NCBI GenBank assembly: GCA_934591705.1
Contig: CAKTPM010000015.1
Coordinates: 1 to 44,361, forward strand
Length of the DNA stretch: 44,361 nt
Source of the DNA: an uncultured Oscillospiraceae bacterium
GTDB taxonomy: Bacteria; Bacillota; Clostridia; Oscillospirales; Oscillospiraceae
Reading direction: 5' to 3'
The notes beneath the pieces are model-generated. The model was not told the origin of the DNA. It was given only the letters and a program-made list of their open reading frames with translations, and made no database searches. The position numbers and the translations under genes were made by a program. Positions 1-8,467 of this stretch are shown in pieces (the first letter of the stretch is position 1; each line of letters starts with the position of its first letter).

Positions 1-1611
1 GACACCCCGGGCCACGCCGACTTCGGCGGCGAGGTGGAGCGCATCCTGAAGATGGTCAACGGCGTCATCCTGCTGGTAGACGCCGCCGAGGGCCCCATGC
101 CCCAGACCCGCTTCGTGCTCTCCCGGGCCCTGGAGCTGGGCCACCGGGTCATCGTGGTGGTCAACAAGATCGACCGCCCGGACCGGCGCATCCACGAGGT
201 CATCGACGAGGTGCTGGAGCTGCTGCTGGACCTGGACGCCACCCCCGAGCAGCTGGACAGCCCCATGCTGTTCTGCTCGGCCCGCAACGGCACCGCCAGC
301 TATTCCCCCGATGTGGTGGGCACCGACCTCAAGCCCCTGTTTGACACCATTTTGGACTATATCCCCGCCCCGGAGGCCGATGTGGACGAGCCCTTCCAGA
401 TGCTGGTATCCGCCATCGACTACAACGACTTCGTGGGCCGCATCGCCATCGGCCGCATCGAGCGGGGCACCTTGAAGCAGAACCAGGAGATCGCCGTTTG
501 CAACTACCACGACCCCGAGGCCCCGGCCAAGAAGGCCAAGGCCGTGTCCCTCTATGAGTTCGAGGGGCTGGGCAAAAAGCCGGTGAGCCAGTCCACCGCC
601 GGCAACATCATCGCCCTCAGCGGCATCGGCGACATCACCATCGGCGACACCATCTGCGCCGCCTCCTGCGTGGAGCCGCTGCCCTTTGTGAAGATCTCCG
701 CCCCTACCATGGAGATGACCTTTTCCGTCAACGACAGCCCCTTCGCGGGCCGGGAGGGCAAGTTCGTCACCTCCCGCCAGCTGCGGGACCGTCTCACCCG
801 GGAGACTCTGAAGGATGTATCCCTGCGGGTGACGGAGCTCGAGGGCTCCATGGATGCCTTCAATGTGGCGGGCCGGGGCGAGATGTCCCTTTCCATCCTC
901 ATCGAGACCATGCGCCGGGAGGGCTATGAATTCCAGGTGTCTCCCCCCCGGGTGCTCTATCAGACCATTGACGGCAAGAAGTGCGAGCCCATTGAGCGCC
1001 TGGTGGCCGATGTGCCTGCCGAGAGCGTGGGCGCGGTCATCGAAAAGCTGGGCAGCCGCAAGGGCGACCTGGTGGAGATGACCCCCGTGGGCAGCCGCAT
1101 GAAGCTGGAGTTCCTCATTCCCTCCCGGGGTCTTTTCGGCTATCGCAACGAATTCCTCACCGACACCCGGGGCGAGGGCATCATGGCCAGCGTGTTTGAC
1201 AGCTATGCCCCCTTCAAGGGCGAGCTGCAGCGCCGCAACACCGGCTCTCTCGTGGCCAGCGAGACCGGCGAATCCATCACCTACGGCCTTTTCAACGCCC
1301 AGGAGCGAGGCGTGCTGTTCATCGGGCCCAATGTGGGCGTGTATGAGGGCATGGTGGTGGGCATCAGCCCCAAGCAGGAGGACATCGTGGTGAATGTCTG
1401 CAAGAAAAAGCAGCTCACCAACACCCGGGCCGCCGGCTCCGACGATGCCCTGCGGCTGGTGCCGCCCCGGAAGATGAGCTTGGAGCAGGATCTGGAATTC
1501 CTGGCGGACGATGAGCTTTTGGAGGTCACCCCGGAGAACCTCCGCATCCGCAAGACCATCCTCAACCACGAAAGACGCATGAAGGCCACCCACGGCGGCA
1601 AGAATAAGTAA
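1..1611 (+). CDS. typA: Ribosome-associated GTPase TypA/BipA (5' truncated by window edge)
   Basis: Translational GTPase of the EF-G family that binds the 70S ribosome and affects 50S assembly and stress adaptation. The frame is open from base 1 and begins inside the G domain at the G3 motif DTPGHADFGG, followed by the G4 motif VVNKIDR. The P-loop and switch I lie outside the window. After the G domain come the beta-barrel domain II (FVGRIAIGRIERGTL), EF-G domain III- and V-like regions (GRGEMSLSILIETMRREGYEF, then SRGLFGYRNEF) and the TypA C-terminal domain with its Lys/Arg-rich tail. The window shows 536 residues; the family is usually about 605-615, so roughly 75 N-terminal residues are missing. 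It converges on a DEAD-box helicase and shares a hairpin with it. Identification is secure. Confidence 0.96.
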   Translation, partial: DTPGHADFGGEVERILKMVNGVILLVDAAEGPMPQTRFVLSRALELGHRVIVVVNKIDRPDRRIHEVIDEVLELLLDLDATPEQLDSPMLFCSARNGTASYSPDVVGTDLKPLFDTILDYIPAPEADVDEPFQMLVSAIDYNDFVGRIAIGRIERGTLKQNQEIAVCNYHDPEAPAKKAKAVSLYEFEGLGKKPVSQSTAGNIIALSGIGDITIGDTICAASCVEPLPFVKISAPTMEMTFSVNDSPFAGREGKFVTSRQLRDRLTRETLKDVSLRVTELEGSMDAFNVAGRGEMSLSILIETMRREGYEFQVSPPRVLYQTIDGKKCEPIERLVADVPAESVGAVIEKLGSRKGDLVEMTPVGSRMKLEFLIPSRGLFGYRNEFLTDTRGEGIMASVFDSYAPFKGELQRRNTGSLVASETGESITYGLFNAQERGVLFIGPNVGVYEGMVVGISPKQEDIVVNVCKKKQLTNTRAAGSDDALRLVPPRKMSLEQDLEFLADDELLEVTPENLRIRKTILNHERRMKATHGGKNK

Positions 1612-1621
1612 GGCAAACGCA

Positions 1622-1675
1622 ATCCCCCGGCGGGCATCGTCGATGCCCGCCGGGGGATCCTTATGCTCATTTTTT
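1622..1675. terminator. Bidirectional terminator between typA and the helicase
   Basis: An 18-bp perfect inverted repeat (1622-1639 with 1641-1658) directly follows the typA stop. A six-T run at 1670-1675 lies 11 bases beyond the stem on the plus strand. The hairpin also lies just past the convergent helicase stop, so it probably serves both genes, though the minus side has no long U tract. Confidence 0.75.
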
Positions 1676-2833
1676 CTTCTCAATGGGGGTCACGGTGCCG
1701 TCGGGGGCCCACTGGGCGGGGATGATCTCCTGGCGGGTATCCTTGACGATGGTGTCCAGGCGCATCCGGCTGGGGAAGTCGGAGAGGAGGGTGTAGGCCA
1801 CGCCGTGGCGCTTGGCCCGGCCGGTACGGCCCACCCGGTGGACATAGTACTCGTTCTCCTCCGGGACCTCATAGTTGAAAACGGCGTCCACATCGTCCAC
1901 ATCGATGCCGCGGGAGGCCACATCCGTGGCCACGAAGACCCGGAGCTTACCATCCCGGAACTGCTGCATCACCTGCTCGCGCTTGCCCTGGGGGATATCG
2001 CCGTGGATGCACTGGGCGTCTAAGCCCCGCATCTGCAGGAACTTGTTGAGCCGCTCGGTGCTGCCCTTGGTGTTGCAAAAGCAGATGACCCGGTCATAGC
2101 CCTCGTGGTCGATGATGCTGGCGATGGCCGCCACCTTGTTCTCGGCGGGCAGCTCGATGCGGTACTGGGTGATATCGGGCTTGTTCTCCTGGGTGGCCTG
2201 GACGGTGATCTCCTCGGGATCCCGCTGATAGACCCAGGAGATGTCCAGCACCTCCCGGCTGAGGGTGGCGGAGAACATGCCCAGGTTCTGCCGGGACTTC
2301 ATCTTGTCCAAAAGATGGGTGACATCGTGGATAAAGCCCATGTCCAGCATCCGGTCTGCCTCGTCTAAGACCACGGTGCGGACCTGGCGCACATCCACGG
2401 TGCGGCGCTTGATGTGGTCGTTGAGGCGGCCCGGGGTGGCCACCACGATCTGGGGCCGGCGCTTGAGGGCGTTGATCTGCTTGCTGATGGGCTGCCCGCC
2501 ATAGAGGCACACCAGGCGCACCCCTTCATGGCACACCGCCACATCCCGCAGATCGTCGGTGATCTGCAGGGCCAGCTCCCGGGTGGGGGCCATGATCACC
2601 GCCTGCACCTCCTCGTTCTCCGGGTCGATGCGCTCGATGATGGGGATGCCGAAGGCCATGGTCTTACCGGTGCCGGTGGGGGCCTTGGCAATGACATCCT
2701 TCCCCGCCAGCATGGGGGGGATGCACCCGGCCTGCACCGGGGTGGAAACTTCATAGTGCTTGTTGCGGATGGCGCGCATGGTGGACTCTGAGAGGCCAAA
2801 GCTCTCAAAGGGTGCGCCGTTGACAAATTCCAT
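1667..2833 (-). CDS. DEAD-box ATP-dependent RNA helicase (CshA/DeaD-like)
   Basis: SF2 RNA helicase of about 388 residues, probably acting in RNA turnover, ribosome assembly or cold adaptation. Both RecA-like domains are complete: Q-motif region (FESFGLSESTMRAI), motif I APTGTGKT, Ia PTRELA, Ib TPGR, II DEAD, III SAT, then FCNT, ATDVASRGID and motif VI HRVGRTGRA. There is only a short C-terminal tail (ending EKKK) and no RNA-binding extension as in DbpA or long CshA, so a minimal-core helicase. A TTG start at 2848 is possible, but the ATG at 2833 has a GAGGA ribosome binding site about 8 bases upstream and is preferred. It has its own extended -10 promoter. The paralogue within the CshA/DeaD/RhlE group cannot be fixed from sequence alone. 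Confidence 0.93.
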   Translation of the reverse strand: MEFVNGAPFESFGLSESTMRAIRNKHYEVSTPVQAGCIPPMLAGKDVIAKAPTGTGKTMAFGIPIIERIDPENEEVQAVIMAPTRELALQITDDLRDVAVCHEGVRLVCLYGGQPISKQINALKRRPQIVVATPGRLNDHIKRRTVDVRQVRTVVLDEADRMLDMGFIHDVTHLLDKMKSRQNLGMFSATLSREVLDISWVYQRDPEEITVQATQENKPDITQYRIELPAENKVAAIASIIDHEGYDRVICFCNTKGSTERLNKFLQMRGLDAQCIHGDIPQGKREQVMQQFRDGKLRVFVATDVASRGIDVDDVDAVFNYEVPEENEYYVHRVGRTGRAKRHGVAYTLLSDFPSRMRLDTIVKDTRQEIIPAQWAPDGTVTPIEKKK

Positions 2834-2873
2834 AGTGTTTTTCCTCAAATTCTAAAATATCTCAATCAGAAAT

Positions 2874-2879
2874 ATTATA
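2874..2879 (-). promoter_or_regulatory. Extended -10 promoter of the helicase
   Basis: TATAAT on the minus strand, preceded by TGG (a TGn extended -10), 40 bases before the helicase ATG. A TTGACA lies only 7 bases upstream and is too close to act as the -35 for this hexamer. Confidence 0.6.
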
Positions 2880-2897
2880 CCATATTTGTCAAGTGTA

Positions 2898-2914
2898 CGC
2901 CGGCCCCGCCGGCG
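2898..2914 (-). terminator. GC-rich hairpin after ribF
   Basis: A 7-bp stem (2898-2904 with 2908-2914, loop CCC) lies just past the ribF stop. No U tract follows, so intrinsic termination is uncertain. It is the only structure between the end of the nine-gene operon and the helicase promoter. Confidence 0.35.
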
Positions 2915-2921
2915 GAGGGCA

Positions 2922-3821
2922 TTACGGATGCTCCGCCAGCCACGCCCGGGTGCGGCAGATGTCCCTTTGGATCTGGCTCCGGAGGGCATCGAGATCATCG
3001 AAGCGCTGCTCATCCCGCAGGCGGGTGCAGAACTCGAGGCGCACATCCTGCTCGTAGAGGTCGCCCTCGTAGTCTAAAAGGAAGGTCTCCACGGACACGG
3101 TGCTGCTGTCGCTGACGGTGGGGCGGGTGCCCACATTGGTGACGCCGGGATAGCACCGGCCGTCCGGCAGATACACCAGCGTCACATACACCCCCCGGCC
3201 GGGCACGGACACATGGCAGGGCACGGACAGGTTGATGGTGGGGATGCCGATGGTGCGGCCGATGCGGTAGCCGTGGGCCACGGTCTGGGTGAGGCAGTGG
3301 CGGTGGCCCAAAAACTCCGCCGCCTTCTCCAGCTTCCCCTCCTCCACCAGCTGGCGGATGTAGGTAGAGCTGACGGTGCGGCCCTCATACTCCACCTTGG
3401 GGATGATGTCGCAGCCAAGGCCCAGTTCGGCGCACTTGGCCTCCAGCAGCTCCGGGGTGCCGGCGTTCTTGTAGCCAAAGTGGTAGTCGTGGCCCGCCAC
3501 CAGATGCACGGCGCCGTTTTGTTCCACCAAAAGCTCCGTGATGAACCGGTCCCAGGACAGGGTCATCATGGCGTTGTCAAAGGGGGCCATGATCACCCGG
3601 TCAATGCCGTAGAGCCGCCGGATGAGCCCCCGGCGGTCCTCCGGGGAGTTAATGAGAAAGACCTTCTTCCCGGTGACCACCTCCTTGGGGGGGCGGTCGA
3701 AGGTGAAAACGGCGGGCTGGGCTCCCAGCTCCTCTGCACGCTCCACGGTGCGCCTCAAAAGGGCGCCGTGGCCTCTATGTACGCCGTCGAAAAAGCCGAG
3801 GGCAATGACAGTAGGTTTCAT
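2922..3821 (-). CDS. ribF: Bifunctional riboflavin kinase / FAD synthetase RibF
   Basis: Converts riboflavin to FMN and then FAD in the cytoplasm. The 299-residue length is typical. The N-terminal FAD synthetase (nucleotidyltransferase) domain starts with ALGFFDGVHRGH, carrying the (H/T)xGH-like adenylyltransferase signature, and continues with VVTGKKVFL and AGHDYHFGYKNAG. The inter-domain segment has VSSTYIRQLVEEG. The C-terminal riboflavin kinase domain holds GRTIGIPTINL, the GRGVY loop and GVTNVGTRPTV, and ends in the ETFLLDYEGDLY region. It is the last gene of the rimP-nusA operon, 4 bases after truB, the order common in Firmicutes. Nothing in the sequence suggests separate FMN-riboswitch control. 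Confidence 0.96.
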   Translation of the reverse strand: MKPTVIALGFFDGVHRGHGALLRRTVERAEELGAQPAVFTFDRPPKEVVTGKKVFLINSPEDRRGLIRRLYGIDRVIMAPFDNAMMTLSWDRFITELLVEQNGAVHLVAGHDYHFGYKNAGTPELLEAKCAELGLGCDIIPKVEYEGRTVSSTYIRQLVEEGKLEKAAEFLGHRHCLTQTVAHGYRIGRTIGIPTINLSVPCHVSVPGRGVYVTLVYLPDGRCYPGVTNVGTRPTVSDSSTVSVETFLLDYEGDLYEQDVRLEFCTRLRDEQRFDDLDALRSQIQRDICRTRAWLAEHP

Positions 3822-3825
3822 TGGT

Positions 3826-4689
3826 TTACGCTCCGAAAAAGTTTTTCATGGAAGTCATGGTGCCGCCCTGGCAGCGGCTGAGGCACAAAAACGCGCCGTT
3901 TGCGCCGTATACCCGGTAGATGCCGTCGGGCACCGGGGCGGCGAAGGGATTGCCGTTGCGGCATCGAAAGTCCTGCCGGGGGCTTTCGATGCGATAGGCC
4001 GGATGCTGCCGGAACAGGGTGTCCAGGGGCCGCAGAAGATCCTCGCCCCGGGCCTGTACCTCCTCGATGGTGCAGGCCTCCTCCAGGGTGTATCCCGCGG
4101 CCATCGTGCGCCGCAGGGCTGCCATGCAGCCGCCGCAGCCCAGAGCCGCCCCTATGTCGTGGCAGAGGGTGCGGATGTAGGTGCCCTTGGAGCAGCGCAC
4201 CCGCAGCACAAAGTCCGTGGGGGAACGCTGCTCCTCCGCCGCAAGGGAGAAAATGGTGATCTCCCGCGGCTTGCGTTCCACCTCCATCCCCCGGCGGGCC
4301 AGGTCGCAGAGCTTTTGGCCGTTGACCTTCAGGGCGCTGTACATGGGCGGCACCTGCCGGATGTCCCCGGTGAACCGGGGCAGCAGGGCCTGCAGTTCCG
4401 GGAGGGCCACGGCGGCATCGCAGCGGGCGAGCACCTGGCCGGAGGTGTCCTGGGTGTCGGTGACAAGGCCCAGACGCAGGATGGCTTCATATTCCTTTTC
4501 GCCGCTCTCGGCGAAGCTCACGCCCCGGGTGGCCGCGCCCACGAACACCGGCAGCACGCCGGTGGCCATGGGGTCCAGCGTCCCGGCGTGGCCCACCTTA
4601 CGGGTGTGGAGGATGCCCCGCAGCTTGGCGCACACATCCATGGAGGTCCACCCGGCGGGCTTGTCGATGATGACAATGCCGTCCGCCAT
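3826..4689 (-). CDS. truB: tRNA pseudouridine(55) synthase TruB
   Basis: Isomerises U55 in the T-loop of tRNA to pseudouridine. The 287-residue protein has the family opening GIVIIDKPAGWTSMD and the catalytic loop VGHAGTLDPMATGVLP, with catalytic Asp at residue 39. It continues with EYEAILRLGLVTDTQDTSG, PPMYSALKVNGQKLCDLAR and the C-terminal RCSKGTYIRTLCHDIG motif. A short C-terminal region remains after the catalytic domain. Its ATG overlaps the nrnA stop by one base, indicating translational coupling, and ribF follows after 4 bases. Confidence 0.97.
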   Translation of the reverse strand: MADGIVIIDKPAGWTSMDVCAKLRGILHTRKVGHAGTLDPMATGVLPVFVGAATRGVSFAESGEKEYEAILRLGLVTDTQDTSGQVLARCDAAVALPELQALLPRFTGDIRQVPPMYSALKVNGQKLCDLARRGMEVERKPREITIFSLAAEEQRSPTDFVLRVRCSKGTYIRTLCHDIGAALGCGGCMAALRRTMAAGYTLEEACTIEEVQARGEDLLRPLDTLFRQHPAYRIESPRQDFRCRNGNPFAAPVPDGIYRVYGANGAFLCLSRCQGGTMTSMKNFFGA

Positions 4690-5636
4690 CAGCCCACCAC
4701 CATATCGATGGCCTGCAAAACGGCCTGCTTGACCTCGCTGATGGAGCCGGGCAGGGTAGCCCCGGCTGCCGCGGCATGGCCGCCGCCGCCCAAGAGAGCG
4801 CAGACCTCCGTGGCGTTGACCCGGGGGCCGGTGCGCAGGGAGACCTTGACCTTGCCTCCCTCCAGCTCCCGGAGGGTAACACCGCAGTCGGTGCCCGCCA
4901 CCTGGGCGGCCAGGGAGGAGAGCTCCTCGATATCCGTTTCGGTGGCGTTCATCTCCCGCCGCAGGGACAGGGGGATCTGCATCACCACCACCCGGTCATT
5001 GTCGTAATACTCCGCCCACTCCACCATCCAGGCCTCCATGGCCAGGCGGGTGCGGCTCTTGCTGCGGAAAAGGGCCCGGTTCACGGCGGTGAGCTGGATA
5101 CCGGTATCCATAAGCTCCGCGGCGATGCGGTGGGTCCGGGCGGTGGTGTTGCCGTACTGAAAGCACCCGCAGTCCGTGGCGATGGCCACATAGAGGGGCA
5201 GGGCGATCTCCGGCGTCACCGCCGTCATGGCGCGGATGATGTCATAGACGATCTCGCCGCAGGCGGCGGCGGAGGCGTCCACAAAGCTCTCCTCGGCAAA
5301 GTAGGTGTGGGAGGGGTGGTGGTCGATGGCCAGCTCCACGCGCTCTGCATAGCACCGGGCATTGTCCGGCAGCAGGTCCGCCGCGGCGATGTCCACGGAC
5401 ACCACATGCGCCGGCACAAAGTCCTCCGAGGCCCAGCAGGGGGCGGCGTAGGGGGCATAGGTGTCGGTGATGCCGGGGTTATAGAGAAGATAGGCGCTCT
5501 TGCCCATATCCCGCAGGGCCCGGCACAGGGCGGCGGCGGAGCCCACGGTGTCCCCATCCGGGCGGATGTGGGTCAAAAGCAGCACCCCATCCATCTCCCG
5601 CAGGCGGGAGACGGCGCGTTCTAAGGTGATGTTCAT
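4689..5636 (-). CDS. nrnA: DHH-family phosphoesterase, NrnA-like (nanoRNase / pAp phosphatase)
   Basis: Predicted to degrade 2-5 nt RNAs (including pGpG from c-di-GMP turnover) and to hydrolyse 3'-phosphoadenosine 5'-phosphate. The 315-residue protein has the DHH domain motifs THIRPDGDTVGSA, VSVDIAAAD, AIDHHPSH and ATDCGCFQYGNT, which supply the Mn-binding Asp/His residues. The DHHA1 substrate-binding domain ends in the GGGGHAAAAG motif. It sits between rbfA and truB, a conserved position for nrnA in Firmicutes. Its start overlaps the rbfA stop by one base. The family assignment is firm. Substrate preference (oligoRNA versus pAp) is known for the family, not shown here. Confidence 0.92.
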   Translation of the reverse strand: MNITLERAVSRLREMDGVLLLTHIRPDGDTVGSAAALCRALRDMGKSAYLLYNPGITDTYAPYAAPCWASEDFVPAHVVSVDIAAADLLPDNARCYAERVELAIDHHPSHTYFAEESFVDASAAACGEIVYDIIRAMTAVTPEIALPLYVAIATDCGCFQYGNTTARTHRIAAELMDTGIQLTAVNRALFRSKSRTRLAMEAWMVEWAEYYDNDRVVVMQIPLSLRREMNATETDIEELSSLAAQVAGTDCGVTLRELEGGKVKVSLRTGPRVNATEVCALLGGGGHAAAAGATLPGSISEVKQAVLQAIDMVVG

Positions 5637-6022
5637 CAGTCTTTATCCTCCGGCAGCACGATGTCCGCATTGGCGGGGTTGGCGGGCTTGACATGGTTGA
5701 GCATGTCCAGAATATGCGCGCCGTAGGCGATGGAGTCATCGATAAAAAACTGCAGCTCCGGGGTGTAGCGCAGATCGATACGGCCCCCCAGCTCATGGCG
5801 CAGGTACCCCGCGCAGGACTTCAGGCCCTTCAGGAGGGCCTTTTCATCCGGGCAGTTCAGGGCGCTGACATACACCCGGGCATAGCGCAGGTCGGAGGTG
5901 GTATCCACATGGGTGATGGTGAGCATGCACTCTGACACCCGGGGATCCTTCACCGTGCGGAAAAGCCCGGCCAGCTCCTTTTGTATCTCATCGTTGATGC
6001 GTCCGATTCGGTTAGAAGCCAT
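5636..6022 (-). CDS. rbfA: 30S ribosome-binding factor RbfA
   Basis: Small KH-like factor that binds the immature 30S subunit and helps 16S rRNA 5'-end maturation. The protein is 128 residues starting MASNRIGRINDEIQKELAGL and contains KDPRVSECMLTITHVDTTSDLRYARVYVS, LKSCAGYLRHELGGRI and LRYTPELQFFIDDS, all typical RbfA segments. The frame is open further upstream, but ATG 6022 is preferred because AAAGGAG lies about 6 bases before it and the family begins here. It follows infB across an intrinsic-terminator-like hairpin (6040-6069), so its expression may be decoupled from infB. Confidence 0.95.
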   Translation of the reverse strand: MASNRIGRINDEIQKELAGLFRTVKDPRVSECMLTITHVDTTSDLRYARVYVSALNCPDEKALLKGLKSCAGYLRHELGGRIDLRYTPELQFFIDDSIAYGAHILDMLNHVKPANPANADIVLPEDKD

Positions 6023-6039
6023 GCTTTGCTCCTTTCTTG

Positions 6040-6069
6040 AAAAAACGGGGCGGGCGATACGCCCGCCCC
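6040..6069 (-). terminator. Intrinsic terminator-like hairpin between infB and rbfA
   Basis: Minus strand: a 10-bp all-GC stem (GGGGCGGGCG, loop TAT, CGCCCGCCCC) followed by G and six Ts, starting about 9 bases after the infB stop. Only 17 bases separate the U tract from the rbfA ATG, so no promoter fits between them. It is a textbook intrinsic terminator inside an otherwise continuous operon. Confidence 0.82.
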
Positions 6070-6078
6070 TGTGTACAC

Positions 6079-8415
6079 TTACTGCGGAATCTCTTCCATG
6101 GTGAAGGCCTCGATGATGTCGCCTTCCTTGATATCGTTGAACTTCTCGATGGTCAGGCCGCACTCGTAGCCGGCGGCCACCTCCTTGGCCTGGTCCTTGA
6201 AGCGCTGCAGGGAGGACAGCACACCCTCGTGGACGACGATGCCGTCCCGCACCAGGCGCACCTGGCAGTCCTTGCGCTGGAGCTTGCCATCCTGCACATA
6301 GCAGCCGGCCACGGTGCCCACAGAGGACACATGGAAGGTCTGGCGCACCTCGGCATGGCCCAGCAGGGCCTCCCGGAACTTGGGGGCCAGCATGCCCTTC
6401 ATGGCGGTCTCGATCTCGTTGATGGCATCGTAGATCACCCGGTACATCCGCATATCCACATTGGCCCGGGCGGCGCTGTCACGGGCGGCGGCATCGGGGC
6501 GGACATTGAAGCCCACGATGATGGCCTGGGAGGTGGAGGCCAGCATCACATCGGATTCGTTGATGGCGCCCACGCCGCCGTGGATGACCCGCACGCGGAC
6601 CTCGTCGTTGGAGAGCTTCTCCAGGGACGCCTTCACCGCCTCCACGGAGCCCTGGACATCGGCCTTGACGATGAGGTTGAGGTTCTTCATCTCGCCGGCC
6701 TGGATCTGGCTGAAGAGATCCTCCAGGGAGACCTTGGAGACAGGGGCGTTGGCCTTGGCCTTCTCCTCCTCCTTGCGCTGCTCCACCAGCTCGCGGGCCA
6801 GCTTTTCATCGGCCACGGCGTTGAACACAGCGCCGGCGGTGGGGGCCTCGGAGAGGCCGGAAATTTCAACAGGCACGCTGGGGCCGGCATCGGTGATGCG
6901 CTCGCCGCGGCTGTTCATCATGGTGCGCACGCGGCCCACCGCTGTACCGGCGATGATGATGTCGCCGGCGTGGAGGGTGCCGTTCTGCACAAGCAGAGTG
7001 GCCACGGGGCCGCGGCCCTTATCCAGCCGGGCCTCGATAACGGTGCCCTGGGCGGCGCGGTTGGGGTTGGCCTTCAGCTCGCCCACCTCGGCGGTGAGGG
7101 TGAGCATCTCCAGGAGAGTGTCCACGCCCATGCCGGTCTTGGCGGAGATGGGGCACACGATGGTCTGGCCGCCCCACTCCTCGCACACCAGGCCGTACTC
7201 GGTGAGCTGCTGCTTGATGCGCTCGGGGTTGGCATCGGGCTTATCCATCTTGTTCACCGCCACGATGATGGGGATCTCCGCGGCCTTGGCGTGGTTGATG
7301 GACTCCACCGTCTGGGGCATGATGCCGTCATCGGCGGCCACCACCAGAATGGCGATATCCGTGACCATGGCGCCGCGGGCGCGCATGGAGGTAAAGGCCT
7401 CGTGGCCCGGGGTGTCCAGGAAGGTGATGGGCTTGCCGTTGATCTGCACCTGATAGGCGCCGATGTGCTGGGTGATGCCGCCGGCCTCGCCGGAGGCCAC
7501 ATGCGCCTTGCGGATATAGTCGAGCAGGGAGGTCTTGCCGTGGTCCACATGGCCCATGACCACCACCACGGGGGCCCGGGGCACCAGATCCTCGGCCTTG
7601 TCCTCGTGGTCGTCGATGAGCTTCTCCTCGATGGTCACCACCACTTCCTTTTCCACCTTGCAGCCCATCTCCTCGGCGATGATGGCGGCGGTATCGTAGT
7701 CGATGATCTGGCTCAGGGAAGCCATGACGCCGTTTTTCATCAGGCACTTGACCACCTCGGCGCCGGTCTTCTTCATGCGGCTGGCCAGCTCCGAAACGGA
7801 GATCTCATCGGGGATCTGCACGGTGACGGGGGTGTTCTTGATGATCTCCAGCTGGAGCTTGCGGAGGCGGTCTGCCTCCTCCTGGCGGCGGCGGTTGGCG
7901 CCGTAGGAGCCCTGCTGGCGGTTGTCCTTGCCCTGGCGGCTGCGGAACTTCTCCTTACCGCCCTGGTTCTGATCCCGGCGGCTGTTGCCCCGGTGGGTGC
8001 GGTCGGCCATCTCCTGGAGCTTTTCATCGTATTTGTCCAGGTTCACATTGGCGGCCTTGCGGGTGTCCACCACCTTGGTCTGGGGCACCCGGGAAACGGG
8101 CTTGGCCGGGGCGGCCTCACCGGGCTTCTTCTCCCCGGCGGCCGGCTGACCGGCAGCGGGCTTCTGCTCCGGCTTGGGGGCCTCCTTCTTGGGGGCGGGC
8201 TTGGCCCCCTCGGCAAAGATCACCGCGATGCTGGACACGGGATGCTGCTGCGTCAGGGACTCAAAGATCAAGCTCAGCTCGCTGTCGTCCAATGCCTGCA
8301 TATGGTTCTTGGGGGCCGCGGCATACTTGGTCAGTACATCCACCACCTCCTTGGTGGCGATGTTAAAATCCTTGGCCACCTCATGCACTCTATACTTGTT
8401 TACGATATTACCCAA
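6079..8415 (-). CDS. infB: Translation initiation factor IF-2
   Basis: GTPase that brings fMet-tRNA to the 30S subunit and promotes subunit joining. The roughly 778-residue protein has an IF2 N-terminal domain (NKYRVHEVAKDFNIATKEVVDVL), a Lys/Pro/Ala/Arg-rich linker, and a second N-domain (VTVQIPDEISVSELASRMKKTGAEVVKCLM). The G domain shows GHVDHGKTSLLD (G1), DTPGHEAF (G3) and NKMDKPD (G4). Domain II and the C-terminal C1/C2 domains follow (GFNVRPD, VAGCYVQDGKLQR). The ATG at 8433 is in frame, but GGAGGTG lies inside that extension, 6 bases before a TTG at 8415, so the TTG start is favoured. It lies between ylxQ and rbfA, as usual. Confidence 0.96.
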   Translation of the reverse strand: MGNIVNKYRVHEVAKDFNIATKEVVDVLTKYAAAPKNHMQALDDSELSLIFESLTQQHPVSSIAVIFAEGAKPAPKKEAPKPEQKPAAGQPAAGEKKPGEAAPAKPVSRVPQTKVVDTRKAANVNLDKYDEKLQEMADRTHRGNSRRDQNQGGKEKFRSRQGKDNRQQGSYGANRRRQEEADRLRKLQLEIIKNTPVTVQIPDEISVSELASRMKKTGAEVVKCLMKNGVMASLSQIIDYDTAAIIAEEMGCKVEKEVVVTIEEKLIDDHEDKAEDLVPRAPVVVVMGHVDHGKTSLLDYIRKAHVASGEAGGITQHIGAYQVQINGKPITFLDTPGHEAFTSMRARGAMVTDIAILVVAADDGIMPQTVESINHAKAAEIPIIVAVNKMDKPDANPERIKQQLTEYGLVCEEWGGQTIVCPISAKTGMGVDTLLEMLTLTAEVGELKANPNRAAQGTVIEARLDKGRGPVATLLVQNGTLHAGDIIIAGTAVGRVRTMMNSRGERITDAGPSVPVEISGLSEAPTAGAVFNAVADEKLARELVEQRKEEEKAKANAPVSKVSLEDLFSQIQAGEMKNLNLIVKADVQGSVEAVKASLEKLSNDEVRVRVIHGGVGAINESDVMLASTSQAIIVGFNVRPDAAARDSAARANVDMRMYRVIYDAINEIETAMKGMLAPKFREALLGHAEVRQTFHVSSVGTVAGCYVQDGKLQRKDCQVRLVRDGIVVHEGVLSSLQRFKDQAKEVAAGYECGLTIEKFNDIKEGDIIEAFTMEEIPQ

Positions 8416-8467
8416 TGCGTACACCTCCGTCATGGTTTATGAAAAGGGAACCGGGCCGTTCCCGCAC

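Noticed and set aside
2887..2892. TTGACA as -35 for the helicase promoter
   Set aside because: Only 7 bases from the TATAAT; spacing rules it out for that hexamer, so the extended -10 is preferred.
6037..8442. Very long open frame antisense to infB
   Set aside because: Its translation is a Gly/His/Leu-rich low-complexity product typical of the reverse complement of a GC-rich gene; infB on the other strand has full family motifs.
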